Source of the DNA: Lysinibacillus antri
GTDB lineage: Bacteria > Bacillota > Bacilli > Bacillales_A > Planococcaceae
Length of the DNA stretch: 64,000 bases
Assembly: GCF_003977595.1 (NCBI RefSeq)
Contig: NZ_RYYR01000003.1
Coordinates: 1-64,000 of the forward strand
Reading direction: 5' to 3'
Each line of letters begins with the position of its first letter. The first letter of the stretch is position 1. Both the position numbers and the translations under genes were made by a program. Positions 28,342 through 36,553 of this stretch are shown here, one piece after another. The notes beneath the pieces are model-generated. The model searched no databases. It was not told the DNA's origin and worked only from the letters and a program-made list of their open reading frames with translations.

Positions 28342-29136
28342 CTAACTAACAAATTGTAAAAAATGTAGTAATGGTAATACAAACAATAAACTATCAAAAC
28401 GATCTAATATTCCACCATGACCAGGCAAGATCGTACCTGAATCTTTCACGTTATAATGTCGTTTGATAGCAGATTCAACTAAATCTCCTAACTGGCCAAA
28501 AATAGAAGCAACAATTGATATAACAATCAGTGCTAACCATGAATCAGATATTGGATATACCATTTGCATAATAGATGCAAATACAACAGCCGTAATAATT
28601 CCGCCTATAAAGCCTTCAACAGTTTTATTTGGTGAAATTTCTGGCCAGAGCTTTTTCTTTCCAAGTTTTCTTCCAATAAAATAAGCCCCTGAATCCGTTG
28701 TCCAAACAATAAGAAGTGCAAAAATAATAAAATGCAAGCCTTCATTTCTTGTTTCGATCAGATAATAAAAGCCAATTCCTACATAAAGAGCACTTATTAA
28801 AATAAAGCCAACGTCATCGAAGGTAAAATGATTTTTCACGACTACCGAATAAATTAAAAGTAAAATAACACCAATCATTAATAATTCTAACTTTGAAAAG
28901 CTAGTTAACTTTATAAGCTCAGTTGTATACATCTCAGGAAGAAGCATCGTAAATACCGTTAGTAAACCAATGATTCCTGGAATAGATCGTATAGAAATAT
29001 TTTTCATACGTAAAAGTTCATATATTCCTACTGCTGCAATTATATAAACTAAAATTGTAAATGGTAGTTTCCCTATTAGTACAAATGGAATAAATAGTGC
29101 TGCAGCAATTATTGCAGTGATGATTCGTTGCTTCAA
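28342..29136 (-). CDS. cdsA: Phosphatidate cytidylyltransferase
   Basis: CdsA makes CDP-diacylglycerol for phospholipid synthesis. The 264-aa protein has seven or eight hydrophobic segments and the C-terminal family signature around SAIKRHYNVKDSG and LPGHGGILDRFDSL. It overlaps uppS by ATGA, so the two are translationally coupled. Confidence 0.96.
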   Translation of the reverse strand: MKQRIITAIIAAALFIPFVLIGKLPFTILVYIIAAVGIYELLRMKNISIRSIPGIIGLLTVFTMLLPEMYTTELIKLTSFSKLELLMIGVILLLIYSVVVKNHFTFDDVGFILISALYVGIGFYYLIETRNEGLHFIIFALLIVWTTDSGAYFIGRKLGKKKLWPEISPNKTVEGFIGGIITAVVFASIMQMVYPISDSWLALIVISIVASIFGQLGDLVESAIKRHYNVKDSGTILPGHGGILDRFDSLLFVLPLLHFLQFVS

Positions 29137-29924
29137 TTCATTTCTTCCCCTTTCAACCCACCGTAGCGACGATTACGCTTTTGATAATCCAATATCGCTT
29201 CCATAAAACATTGTTCATCAAAATCTGGCCAAAGCGTATCCGTAAACCAAAACTCCGTATAGGCGAGTTGCCATAACATAAAATTACTTAGTCGAACTTC
29301 TCCACTCGTACGAATGAGCAAATCGGGTTCTGGAAGCTGCGATGTCATTAAATAATCATTGATGGTTTCTTCATTAATATCGTCAATAGTTAATTTACCA
29401 TCTCTTACTTCTATCATTATATCCTTCATTGCTTTAACTATTTCAGCTCGACTACCATAATTCATTGCAAAATTTAATATTAAACCCGTATTATCTTTTG
29501 TTTTTTCCATTGCCTCATTTAATACAGCCTTTGTCGTTTGAGGTAATTCATCTTTTTCACCTATTAATTGGACACGTATATTACGTTCCATAATTTCAGG
29601 CATAAAAGATTTTAAAAATTGTTGTGGTAAACTCATTAAAAAGTCTACTTCTTGTTTTGGTCTTTTCCAATTTTCTGTTGAAAAGGCATATAGTGTTAAG
29701 ATTTTTATTCCTACATCATCCGCACATCGAGCAATTTTTCGAACGGTTTTCATTCCTTCATGATGTCCAGCAATTCTTGGCATTGCTCTTTTTTTAGCCC
29801 ATCGTCCGTTTCCGTCCATAATGATTGCAATATGTGTTGGAATCAAGTCATTTTTTGAAAGATTCTTTTGTTCCTCCAATAAACTCTTCTCTATTTTTGA
29901 CTTTCCAAATATTCTTTTGAACAT
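29133..29924 (-). CDS. uppS: Undecaprenyl diphosphate synthase
   Basis: UppS extends farnesyl diphosphate to the C55 carrier used for cell-wall synthesis. The catalytic Asp is D37 in MDGNGRWAKKR, and the C-terminal RTSGEVRLSNFMLWQ with the final GG...GL motif are intact. It has 263 aa. It opens the lipid-precursor unit after a gap that holds the frr terminator and a likely promoter. Confidence 0.97.
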   Translation of the reverse strand: MFKRIFGKSKIEKSLLEEQKNLSKNDLIPTHIAIIMDGNGRWAKKRAMPRIAGHHEGMKTVRKIARCADDVGIKILTLYAFSTENWKRPKQEVDFLMSLPQQFLKSFMPEIMERNIRVQLIGEKDELPQTTKAVLNEAMEKTKDNTGLILNFAMNYGSRAEIVKAMKDIMIEVRDGKLTIDDINEETINDYLMTSQLPEPDLLIRTSGEVRLSNFMLWQLAYTEFWFTDTLWPDFDEQCFMEAILDYQKRNRRYGGLKGEEMN

Positions 29925-29967
29925 TATTTTCCCCCACCTGCCAACATTTTGGACGTATTCTTTCTTA

Positions 29968-29996
29968 TCATATCAAAAACGAAAGTATGTGTCCGT
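29968..29996 (-). promoter_or_regulatory. Candidate sigma-A promoter of uppS
   Basis: On the minus strand: CGGACA, 17 nt, TATGAT, with TGA directly before the -10 (extended -10). It lies 44 nt upstream of the uppS start and downstream of the frr terminator. Confidence 0.5.
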
Positions 29997-30073
29997 TTTT
30001 TCTTAAAGTTTTGCATAATTTGTACTTATTGGTTTTTATGTATAAAGCACTACAAACATGACAATACCAATTG

Positions 30074-30105
30074 AAAGAAAAAGACGCCCTAATGATAAGG
30101 ACGTC
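30074..30105 (-). terminator. Intrinsic terminator of frr
   Basis: GACGTCCT pairs with AGGGCGTC (one wobble) around a 7-nt loop, followed on the minus strand by TTTTTCTTTC. It ends the pyrH-frr transcription unit. Confidence 0.85.
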
Positions 30106-30132
30106 CTAATCCACCTTTTAGTTCTTGTTTTA

Positions 30133-30690
30133 TTATACTGACAAGATTTCTTTTTCTTTTTCTTTTGCTAGTTGATCTACTTTTACGATATATTCATCTG
30201 TTAACTTTTGAATATCATCGCCAAATCCGCGTAAATCATCTTCCGTAATTTCGCCATTTTTTTCTAATTTTTTCAAATCATCATTCGCATCACGACGAAC
30301 ATTACGAACTGCCACTTTCGCTTCTTCTGCTTCTTTTTTCACTACTTTTACAAGCTCTTTACGACGCTCTTCTGTTAGCGCTGGAATTGTTAAGCGAATT
30401 ACATTACCATCATTCGTCGGCGTAATTCCAATATCGGATTTCATAATCGCTTTTTCAATTTCACCTAAAATTGATTTATCATAAGGTGTAATGACAAGTA
30501 AGCGTGCTTCAGGTACAGCGACACCAGCTAATTGATTAATTGGCGTTGGTGCTCCATAATAATCCACTGAGATTCTGTCTAAAAGGGATGCGTTAGCACG
30601 ACCTGCACGAATAGAAGCTAATTCACGACTAAATGCAGAAATCGATTTTTCCATTTTATCTTTTGTTTGAGCTAATACTTGTTTAGGCAT
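30133..30690 (-). CDS. frr: Ribosome recycling factor
   Basis: RRF splits the post-termination ribosome together with EF-G. The 185-aa protein has the standard pattern [20 protein letters not shown] and ends in a coiled three-helix bundle. Its ATG overlaps the pyrH stop by one base (TAATG), and its AGGAGG site is inside pyrH, so it is cotranscribed and coupled. Confidence 0.97.
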   Translation of the reverse strand: MPKQVLAQTKDKMEKSISAFSRELASIRAGRANASLLDRISVDYYGAPTPINQLAGVAVPEARLLVITPYDKSILGEIEKAIMKSDIGITPTNDGNVIRLTIPALTEERRKELVKVVKKEAEEAKVAVRNVRRDANDDLKKLEKNGEITEDDLRGFGDDIQKLTDEYIVKVDQLAKEKEKEILSV

Positions 30691-31415
30691 TATAAATTCC
30701 TCCTTACAACTGTACCGATTTTATCACCTAGTACGGCACGTTTAATATTTCCTTTATCCATAATTGAGAATACTATTAAAGGTATATCGTTGTCCATACA
30801 TAAAGTGGAAGCAGTAGAATCCATAACTTGTAACCCTTGTTGAATTACATCTAAATATGTGAGTGTGTCATACTTAACAGCAGTACTATCTGTTTTTGGA
30901 TCTGCAGAATAAACACCATCCACATTATTTTTTGCCATTAAAATCGCATCTGCATCAATTTCGGCAGCACGTAAAGCAGCCGTTGTATCTGTTGAGAAGA
31001 ATGGGTTACCTGTCCCAGCCGCAAAAATAACAACGCGTTTTTTCTCTAAATGACGCACCGCTTTTCTACGTATGTAAGGCTCTGCTACTTGTGTCATAAC
31101 GATTGAAGATTGAACACGTGTTTCAATATTTAATTTTTCTAATGAATCTTGTAATGCTAATGAATTCATTACTGTAGCAAGCATTCCCATGTAATCTGCC
31201 GATGCACGATCCATGCCCATTTCACTGCCGACTTTACCGCGCCAAATATTACCCCCACCTACTACAACTGCTACTTCAACACCAAGTTCAACTACTTGTT
31301 TAATATCTTCCGCAACAGATTTAATAATTTTAGGTGATAATCCGAAGCCAGCTTCTCCTGCTAATGCTTCCCCGCTAATTTTAATCACTACTCGTTTGTA
31401 TTGTGGCACACTCAT
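30690..31415 (-). CDS. pyrH: Uridylate kinase
   Basis: PyrH phosphorylates UMP to UDP. The amino-acid-kinase fold is shown by [20 protein letters not shown] and the [11 protein letters not shown] segment. It has 241 aa. It follows tsf after a terminator-bearing gap and precedes frr, the classical rpsB-tsf-pyrH-frr order. Confidence 0.97.
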   Translation of the reverse strand: MSVPQYKRVVIKISGEALAGEAGFGLSPKIIKSVAEDIKQVVELGVEVAVVVGGGNIWRGKVGSEMGMDRASADYMGMLATVMNSLALQDSLEKLNIETRVQSSIVMTQVAEPYIRRKAVRHLEKKRVVIFAAGTGNPFFSTDTTAALRAAEIDADAILMAKNNVDGVYSADPKTDSTAVKYDTLTYLDVIQQGLQVMDSTASTLCMDNDIPLIVFSIMDKGNIKRAVLGDKIGTVVRRNL

Positions 31416-31450
31416 AGGAAACCTCCGTCACATAAATTTATAACTCACCA

Positions 31451-31469
31451 AGAAAAGCGAGAGTAGCTA
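31451..31469 (+). repeat. Short intergenic repeat, copy 3
   Basis: AGAAAAGCGAGAGTAGCTA between tsf and pyrH, one substitution from the core. It is followed by ACTGCTCAAACTAC, similar to the flank of copy 2. Confidence 0.6.
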
Positions 31470-31525
31470 ACTGCTCAAACTACTACACATTGTTTCATTT
31501 TCAAAAAAATTAAAAACAATACCTT

Positions 31526-31559
31526 GAAAAATAGGGAGACACTCTAATTGTGCTCCCTA
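31526..31559 (-). terminator. Intrinsic terminator of tsf
   Basis: TAGGGAG/CTCCCTA stem, with possible inner CAC/GTG pairs, followed on the minus strand by TTTTTC. It lies about 45 nt after the tsf stop. Confidence 0.75.
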
Positions 31560-31603
31560 CCTCTGTATATTGTGTTTTAAACACAATCAACTATTTGATT
31601 GTA

Positions 31604-32488
31604 TTAGTTACCTTTTACTTGGTTCATTACTTCTTCAGCAAAGTTATCTTCGCGTTTTTCAATACCTTCACCAACAGCATAACGTACGAATGAAGTTACA
31701 TTACCACCAGTTGATTTAACGAAATCACGAACTTTTTGATCTGAATTTTTAACGAAAGTTTGATCTAATAAACAGATGTCTTCGAAATATTTACCAAGAC
31801 GACCTTCTACCATTTTCGCAACGATATTTTCTGGTTTACCTTCGTTTAATGCTTGTTCTGTTAATACTTTACGCTCACGAGCAACTTCTTCTTCAGAAAC
31901 TTCATCACGTGAAACATATTGAGGATTAATTGCAGCGATGTGCATTGCTACGTCTTTTGCAGCAGCTTCATCAGCTGATCCTTCAAGAACTACTAAAACT
32001 CCAATACGACCGCCCATGTGTAAGTAAGCACCGAAAGCATCAGCATCAGTTTTAGCTTTGATTTCAAAACGACGAAGAGTGATTTTTTCACCAATTGTAG
32101 CAACTGCAGTAGAGATTTGATCTGCAATTGATACGCCTTCTTCATTTTTTAATTCTAATGCAGCTTCAGTTGATTCTGGTTTTGAAGCTAAAAGTTGTTG
32201 TGCTAAATTTGAAACTAAAACTTGGAATTTATCATTTTTTGCTACGAAGTCTGTTTCAGCATTTACTTCAAGAATAACTGCTTCATTTCCTTCAGCTAAA
32301 ATGTAAGTAGTACCTTCTGCAGCGATACGGTCCGCTTTTTTAGCAGCTGATGAAAGACCTTTTTCACGTAGGAAATCGATCGCAGCTTCTAAGTTCCCCT
32401 CAGTTTGTACTAATGCTTTTTTACAGTCCATCATACCTGCGCCTGTTTTTTCACGAAGTTCTTTTACTAATTGTGCAGTAATTGCCAT
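31604..32488 (-). CDS. tsf: Elongation factor Ts
   Basis: EF-Ts is the nucleotide exchange factor for EF-Tu. It has 294 aa with N-terminal UBA-like [20 protein letters not shown] and the core [10 protein letters not shown]. An AGGAGG site precedes the ATG. It follows rpsB after a strong hairpin and a candidate promoter, so the usual rpsB-tsf co-expression may be tuned here. Confidence 0.97.
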   Translation of the reverse strand: MAITAQLVKELREKTGAGMMDCKKALVQTEGNLEAAIDFLREKGLSSAAKKADRIAAEGTTYILAEGNEAVILEVNAETDFVAKNDKFQVLVSNLAQQLLASKPESTEAALELKNEEGVSIADQISTAVATIGEKITLRRFEIKAKTDADAFGAYLHMGGRIGVLVVLEGSADEAAAKDVAMHIAAINPQYVSRDEVSEEEVARERKVLTEQALNEGKPENIVAKMVEGRLGKYFEDICLLDQTFVKNSDQKVRDFVKSTGGNVTSFVRYAVGEGIEKREDNFAEEVMNQVKGN

Positions 32489-32516
32489 TTGAAGTTCCTC
32501 CTTGAGTTAAATGAAT

Positions 32517-32546
32517 ATTAAATTTAGTATTAGCAAATATTTCAAG
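32517..32546 (-). promoter_or_regulatory. Candidate promoter of tsf
   Basis: On the minus strand: TTGAAA, an 18-nt spacer, TTTAAT, ending 29 nt upstream of the tsf start and downstream of the rpsB hairpin. The call rests only on consensus matching. Confidence 0.4.
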
Positions 32547-32594
32547 TTCATTACTAGAAAAGTGAATAAGCTAGCGCCGAAAGCTTTACACTTT

Positions 32595-32637
32595 AAAAAA
32601 AGGTGATAAGGGGTTCATCCACTTATCACCTTTTTTG
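32595..32637. terminator. Bidirectional hairpin between rpsB and tsf
   Basis: AAAAAAAGGTGATAAG pairs with CTTATCACCTTTTTT around an 11-nt loop. A/T tracts on both sides make it a terminator in either direction. It should end most rpsB transcripts. Confidence 0.8.
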
Positions 32638-32733
32638 TAGGCAGATAAGAAAGCTTGTAACTTTCTTATTTGCATAAGTGCAGGCTAGAGCTTATCACTA
32701 ATAGCCTAGCAATAAGTCAATTTAAATAGTGAA

Positions 32734-33456
32734 TTACTCAGCAACTACTGCTTCTTCAGCTGGAGCTTCAGATTCACCTTGTTTTGACTCGATTAAAGCA
32801 TCAGCCATTTTTGCAGTTAATAATTTAACAGCGCGGATAGCATCGTCATTTGCAGGGATTACGTAGTCGATTTCATCTGGATCACAGTTTGTATCAACAA
32901 TACCTACGATAGGAATATTTAATTTGCGAGCTTCTGCAACAGCAATACGCTCTTTACGTGGGTCAACCACGAACATTACATCAGGAATATCAGTCATATC
33001 ACGAATTCCGCCTAAGAATTTAACAAGACGTTCGTGTTCTTTTTTAAGTTGAATTACTTCTTTTTTAGGAAGTACGTCAAAAGTACCGTCTTCTTCCATT
33101 TTTTCGATTGCTTTCATACGAGCAACGCGTTTTTGAATTGTACCGAAGTTTGTTAAAGTACCGCCTAACCAACGTTGGTTAATGAAGTAGTTACCAGAAC
33201 GTTCAGCTTCTTCTTGAATCGCTTCTTGTGCTTGTTTTTTAGTACCTACGAAAAGTACTTTACCGCCATCTTGACCAACTTGGCGCATGAAGTCGTAAGC
33301 TTCCTCTAATTTTTTAACTGTTTTTTGTAAATCGATAATGTAGATACCGTTACGCTCAACAAAAATGTATTTTTTCATTTTTGGGTTCCAACGGCGAGTT
33401 TGGTGACCGAAATGTACACCAGCTTCAAGTAATTGTTTCATTGAAATTACTGACAT
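32734..33456 (-). CDS. rpsB: 30S ribosomal protein S2
   Basis: S2 is a late-assembling 30S protein. The 240-aa sequence has the family start [20 protein letters not shown] and the [12 protein letters not shown] and [12 protein letters not shown] blocks, ending in an acidic Glu/Ala tail typical of Gram-positive S2. The ribosome site is AGGAGG. It is the first gene of its unit, with a likely promoter right behind swrB and a 115-nt leader. Confidence 0.98.
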   Translation of the reverse strand: MSVISMKQLLEAGVHFGHQTRRWNPKMKKYIFVERNGIYIIDLQKTVKKLEEAYDFMRQVGQDGGKVLFVGTKKQAQEAIQEEAERSGNYFINQRWLGGTLTNFGTIQKRVARMKAIEKMEEDGTFDVLPKKEVIQLKKEHERLVKFLGGIRDMTDIPDVMFVVDPRKERIAVAEARKLNIPIVGIVDTNCDPDEIDYVIPANDDAIRAVKLLTAKMADALIESKQGESEAPAEEAVVAE

Positions 33457-33578
33457 GAATTTTTCCTCCTAATATTTTGGTTTTTTTCCTCCGCATTTTT
33501 CATTTGTAACAAGCAACTTTTTATTCAAAAAGCACCACTTACTACATCAAAATACGTGTGTAATTAACACCAATTGAT

Positions 33579-33607
33579 AATATATCACAATATTTTATAA
33601 GCTGCAA
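33579..33607 (-). promoter_or_regulatory. Candidate sigma-A promoter of rpsB
   Basis: On the minus strand: TTGCAG, 17-nt spacer, TATATT with TGA directly before it (extended -10). It begins 6 nt after the swrB stop. The resulting leader of about 115 nt includes a CTTTTT/AAAAAG hairpin. Confidence 0.6.
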
Positions 33608-33612
33608 CAAAT

Positions 33613-34185
33613 TTATGAGTGGAATTTTAATAGTAACTCTATTTCTGTTTTACCTTTTTGTGTAATTTTGGCGATTTGCTCTATTGTATTTCCCTCGTTA
33701 TGAAGTTGAATTACTTTTTGTTCAAAAGTAGATAGTGTTGAAATATCTTTTTGCTTTGCGGGCGATACATCGATTGTTGGTGTATTCTCAACAGTAGGAT
33801 TTTGTTGCTGATAAGCTTTCTTAACCATACTTTTCGGTAAAATTTGTCTCGACTGATATCCAAAGTCTGCGATAGGAAAATCTTCTTTTGGTGATGGTAT
33901 AGAATGATTTACAGTTTCCCTATCCAGTGTCACGAGCTTATCTTCATTTTCAATAGGCTGTTTTATTTCTGTCTTTTTAACATTCGATAGTTCTTTAATT
34001 AACCGATCATTTTCCTCTCGCATTTCAATTAGATATGCACTAATCGCATCATCCATTTCCCTAATTAACTTATCTTGTTTGATTTCCAACTGTTTAAATT
34101 TCGCAATTTTCGTATTTAACAAGATGATTAAATAAAAGGAGATAAGCTGCGCAATAATGAGAATGATTATTAAAAATGATGTCAT
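33613..34185 (-). CDS. swrB: SwrB-like flagellar accessory protein
   Basis: This 190-aa protein has one N-terminal membrane segment (about 3-22), a coiled-coil stretch (25-75), a variable middle, and a C-terminal helix-turn-helix-like module (LSTFEQKVIQLHNEGNTIEQ, then IAKITQKGKTEIELLLKF). This is the architecture of B. subtilis SwrB, which promotes FliF/basal body maturation and swarming, and the position just before rpsB is identical. Sequence identity outside the C-terminus looks low, so the call leans on architecture and context. Confidence 0.8.
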   Translation of the reverse strand: MTSFLIIILIIAQLISFYLIILLNTKIAKFKQLEIKQDKLIREMDDAISAYLIEMREENDRLIKELSNVKKTEIKQPIENEDKLVTLDRETVNHSIPSPKEDFPIADFGYQSRQILPKSMVKKAYQQQNPTVENTPTIDVSPAKQKDISTLSTFEQKVIQLHNEGNTIEQIAKITQKGKTEIELLLKFHS

Positions 34186-34195
34186 TTACTTACCC

Positions 34196-34501
34196 CTATC
34201 CACTAAAATCAATAAAATTTCCCTTAAAAGGATGTTTTGCTTGTTTTTCATTTTGTTTTTCTTGCTTGTTCTTTTTCGATGAATTTTCATTATGATTACT
34301 ATTGCCATGTTCTTCATCATTAATCTGTTCTGTTTTTTCAGTGTCCATCACCGTAAGTTGCTTTCTTTCAATCTCCTTATTAAGTGCTTCATTCGCATTG
34401 TGTTGTTGTTGAATAACATTTTGCTGATGCTGTTCAACTGCTTTTCCAGCATCAAATGTTTTCGGAATTGCAATTTGCAATTCTACCCCCTTTAAACTCA
34501 T
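34196..34501 (-). CDS. Uncharacterised 101-aa protein between sigD and swrB
   Basis: I cannot name this protein. It starts MSLKGVELQIAIPKTFDAG, a segment that looks conserved, then becomes Gln/Asn/Lys/Glu-rich with likely helical coil (about 25-55) and a polar disordered part before a short hydrophobic end (GNFIDFSG). No signal peptide or membrane segment is present. The ATG at 34501 is set by GGGGAGGA at 5-6 nt. It ends 11 nt before swrB, so the two are surely cotranscribed. A motility-related role is inferred from position only. Confidence 0.75.
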   Translation of the reverse strand: MSLKGVELQIAIPKTFDAGKAVEQHQQNVIQQQHNANEALNKEIERKQLTVMDTEKTEQINDEEHGNSNHNENSSKKNKQEKQNEKQAKHPFKGNFIDFSG

Positions 34502-34581
34502 GAAATTCCTCCCCAATTTATCTCTATTCCTCGATTGAAGATGACTTTAGTAAAAAATAAAGGTATAGTAGTCATCAACTT

Positions 34582-34609
34582 TTTATAGACAGATTCATTC
34601 AACTACCAA
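34582..34609 (-). promoter_or_regulatory. Weak candidate promoter before the sigD-swrB spacer gene
   Basis: On the minus strand: TTGGTA, 16 nt, TATAAA, located between the sigD hairpin and the 101-aa gene. It would be needed if the hairpin stops transcription; the match is moderate. Confidence 0.3.
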
Positions 34610-34652
34610 TTAAAGGTATAAGTACACCAAAATCACATTCTGATTATGCACT

Positions 34653-34703
34653 GAAAGGACTTGCCTGAAGTGCCCATTTATTATAAAGGCACAAGACAAG
34701 TCC
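34653..34703 (-). terminator. Hairpin after sigD
   Basis: GGACTTG...CAAGTCC arms (34688-34703 with 34657-34675) with an inner GTGCC/GGGCAC helix form a long stem 25 nt after the sigD stop. The following TTTCAG is short for a T-tract, so it may be a partial terminator. Confidence 0.5.
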
Positions 34704-34728
34704 ACTATGAATGTTATGAATTATATGT

Positions 34729-35496
34729 TTAGATCGTCATTTCAGTTGAAAGTAGTTTTCTTAGTTTAAATAACGCTTTGGAATGTATCTGTGATATACG
34801 TGACGTTGATAGTTCTAAAAGTTCACCAATTTCCGTAAGTGTCATCTCTTCAGTATAAAATAAACTTAAAACGAGTTGTTCCTTTTCATTTAACTTCTTT
34901 ATATTTTCTTCAAGATCAACAACCAGTTCTGCGTGTAGAGCTTCCTGTTCTGGCGTTCTTGTGTTGTCATCTCGTATAACAAAAGCTTTCCCCTCTGCTT
35001 CTTCCTGATCTTGTTGTTCATTAATTGACAATATATTGGAAAAGAAGTGTTCTTGCACTGTTTGATATACTTCATCTACAGATAGATTCATATATTCTGC
35101 TAGTTCTTCGGGTGTCGCATGTCGCATTAATTTTTGTTCAAGTTGTTCAATCTGTACTTCCAATTTTTTCGCTTTTTCCCTTGCTGAACGCGGTAACCAA
35201 TCTTCTTTTCTTAACCCATCAATAATAGCCCCACGCACACGAAAAGAGGCATATGTATCAAATTTTAAATCTCTATTTATATCAAATTTATTTAATGCAT
35301 CAAATAATCCCATCATACCTAGACTAAGCAAATCATCACGGGAAACATTTTTAGGTAGACCCGCACCAATACGACCTACATGATAAGTTACGAGCGGTTT
35401 ATATTTTTGTACTAATAAATCACCTGCATGCGGATCTCGATCATTTATCCAGCTATTCCAAAGTTTTTGCTCTTCATCTAGCTTTATTTGTACCAC
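34729..35496 (-). CDS. sigD: Flagellar/chemotaxis sigma factor SigD (FliA type)
   Basis: Sigma-D directs late flagellar, motility and autolysin genes. The 255-aa protein has region 2 (LLSLGMMGLFDALNKFD, FDTYASFRVRGAIIDGLRKE), region 3, and the region 4 helix-turn-helix (LTEIGELLELSTSRISQIHS). The GTG at 35496 has AGGTGG 6 nt upstream and aligns with the start of the B. subtilis protein. The frame stays open upstream to 35535, but that part overlaps the promoter. Unlike B. subtilis, a strong terminator and its own promoter separate it from the fla/che genes. Confidence 0.95.
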   Translation of the reverse strand: MVQIKLDEEQKLWNSWINDRDPHAGDLLVQKYKPLVTYHVGRIGAGLPKNVSRDDLLSLGMMGLFDALNKFDINRDLKFDTYASFRVRGAIIDGLRKEDWLPRSAREKAKKLEVQIEQLEQKLMRHATPEELAEYMNLSVDEVYQTVQEHFFSNILSINEQQDQEEAEGKAFVIRDDNTRTPEQEALHAELVVDLEENIKKLNEKEQLVLSLFYTEEMTLTEIGELLELSTSRISQIHSKALFKLRKLLSTEMTI

Positions 35497-35533
35497 CCGA
35501 ATCCACCTCTCTAAATTGCCTTTTCTATCAAAC

Positions 35534-35542
35534 ATTATAACA
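35534..35542 (-). promoter_or_regulatory. Extended -10 sigma-A promoter of sigD
   Basis: The minus strand reads TGTTATAAT: a perfect TATAAT with the TGn extension, 38 nt upstream of the sigD GTG. The -35 region (around GTGTGA) is poor, as often seen with extended -10 promoters. It lies downstream of the fla/che terminator. Confidence 0.65.
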
Positions 35543-35613
35543 AATTAAGAGAGAAAATCACACGCTTCTATTAGACTAAATATATTACCTAACAATCCTA
35601 TATTTGTAACATC

Positions 35614-35630
35614 GAAAAGCGAAAGTAGCT
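35614..35630 (+). repeat. Short intergenic repeat, copy 4
   Basis: GAAAAGCGAAAGTAGCT, an exact copy of the core, located between the fla/che terminator and the sigD promoter. The flanks ATC...GAT add a short dyad. Confidence 0.6.
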
Positions 35631-35650
35631 CGATCAGCTGCGAAAAAACT

Positions 35651-35677
35651 AAAAAAAAAGAGCCTTTTATAGCTCTT
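35651..35677 (-). terminator. Intrinsic terminator at the end of fla/che
   Basis: AAGAGC/GCTCTT stem with an 8-nt loop, followed on the minus strand by an unbroken run of T residues. It begins 11 nt after the stop of the membrane-protein gene and lies upstream of sigD. Confidence 0.85.
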
Positions 35678-35687
35678 AAAAAATTAT

Positions 35688-36047
35688 CTAATTTCGTACT
35701 GGCTCTTCCTGATTCATCATTGTTCGCACGACTTTTGCGATTTCCTCTGAACTTTCATCATTATATTGTACAGTTGTATGAGAGTTAGTATTGTTTTCAC
35801 TCGCCCGTTGCTCATTCTTTTCGTCATTTTCTTTTTTGAATTCATCAAACATTTTATCCTCAGGCGTATAAAATATATAAAAAAGAACATAACGCACAAT
35901 GTACATAGCAACAAAAGCTATAACAGCACATATGGAAGAACCTATTAGAATATGAGTTGGCATATATGATTGTGAAAGCGTTACGAAGAAATACATTGAA
36001 AAAGCTATTAACGCACCCCAACAATTATAAAATATTGAACCAAACAT
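35688..36047 (-). CDS. Uncharacterised membrane protein, last gene of fla/che
   Basis: This 119-aa protein has hydrophobic segments near residues 4-24 and 31-60 (the second long enough for one or two passes) and a charged cytosolic tail (about 62-119) rich in Glu, Asn and Lys. I recognise no domain. Its ATG overlaps the cheD stop (TAATG) with an AGGAGAG site, so it is translated from the same mRNA as the chemotaxis genes. B. subtilis has no gene at this place. Function unknown; a motility or chemotaxis accessory role is inferred. Confidence 0.8.
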   Translation of the reverse strand: MFGSIFYNCWGALIAFSMYFFVTLSQSYMPTHILIGSSICAVIAFVAMYIVRYVLFYIFYTPEDKMFDEFKKENDEKNEQRASENNTNSHTTVQYNDESSEEIAKVVRTMMNQEEPVRN

Positions 36048-36553
36048 TATATTTCACTCTCTCCTTGATTCACCGTTCGAATACTCAGTTTACAAGTAGC
36101 AGGGTTAAATTCAATCGTTCTGCCACTATTTCCACCTGTATCCTCTGCGACAATTGGAATACCATTTTTTCGAAGCTCTTTCTTTACTGCTTCTACATTA
36201 CGTGGTCCAATGCGCATTGAATCTTTATCTGATGTGAACTTAAACATCTGTGCACCACCAGCTATTTTCGCCTTTAAACGAAATGCTTGAACCCCTTCAA
36301 GTTTTAACATCTCAATTAATGCATTTATCCCAGTATCTGCAAACTTTGCAACATTTACAGTTTCTGTTCTACTTAAAGTGGATTCGGGTAACATGATATG
36401 GACCATTCCAGCAATCTTTTTCATTTCATCATATAACACAACCCCAACACATGAACCTAAACCCGAAGTTCGAATTGTATTCGGTATTTTTACTACATCC
36501 ATCTGAGCAATTCCAACTTTAATGACGTTGTTATTCTTCGACATGATCATCAT
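36047..36553 (-). CDS. cheD: Chemoreceptor glutamine deamidase CheD
   Basis: CheD deamidates glutamines on chemoreceptors and partners with CheC in adaptation. The catalytic Cys is C35 in SGLGSCVGVVL and the His is H52 in AGMVHIMLPES; the downstream KIAGGAQMF segment is also typical. It has 168 aa. The first ATG (36553) has AGGAG 7 nt upstream and shares a base with the cheC stop. Confidence 0.95.
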   Translation of the reverse strand: MMIMSKNNNVIKVGIAQMDVVKIPNTIRTSGLGSCVGVVLYDEMKKIAGMVHIMLPESTLSRTETVNVAKFADTGINALIEMLKLEGVQAFRLKAKIAGGAQMFKFTSDKDSMRIGPRNVEAVKKELRKNGIPIVAEDTGGNSGRTIEFNPATCKLSIRTVNQGESEI

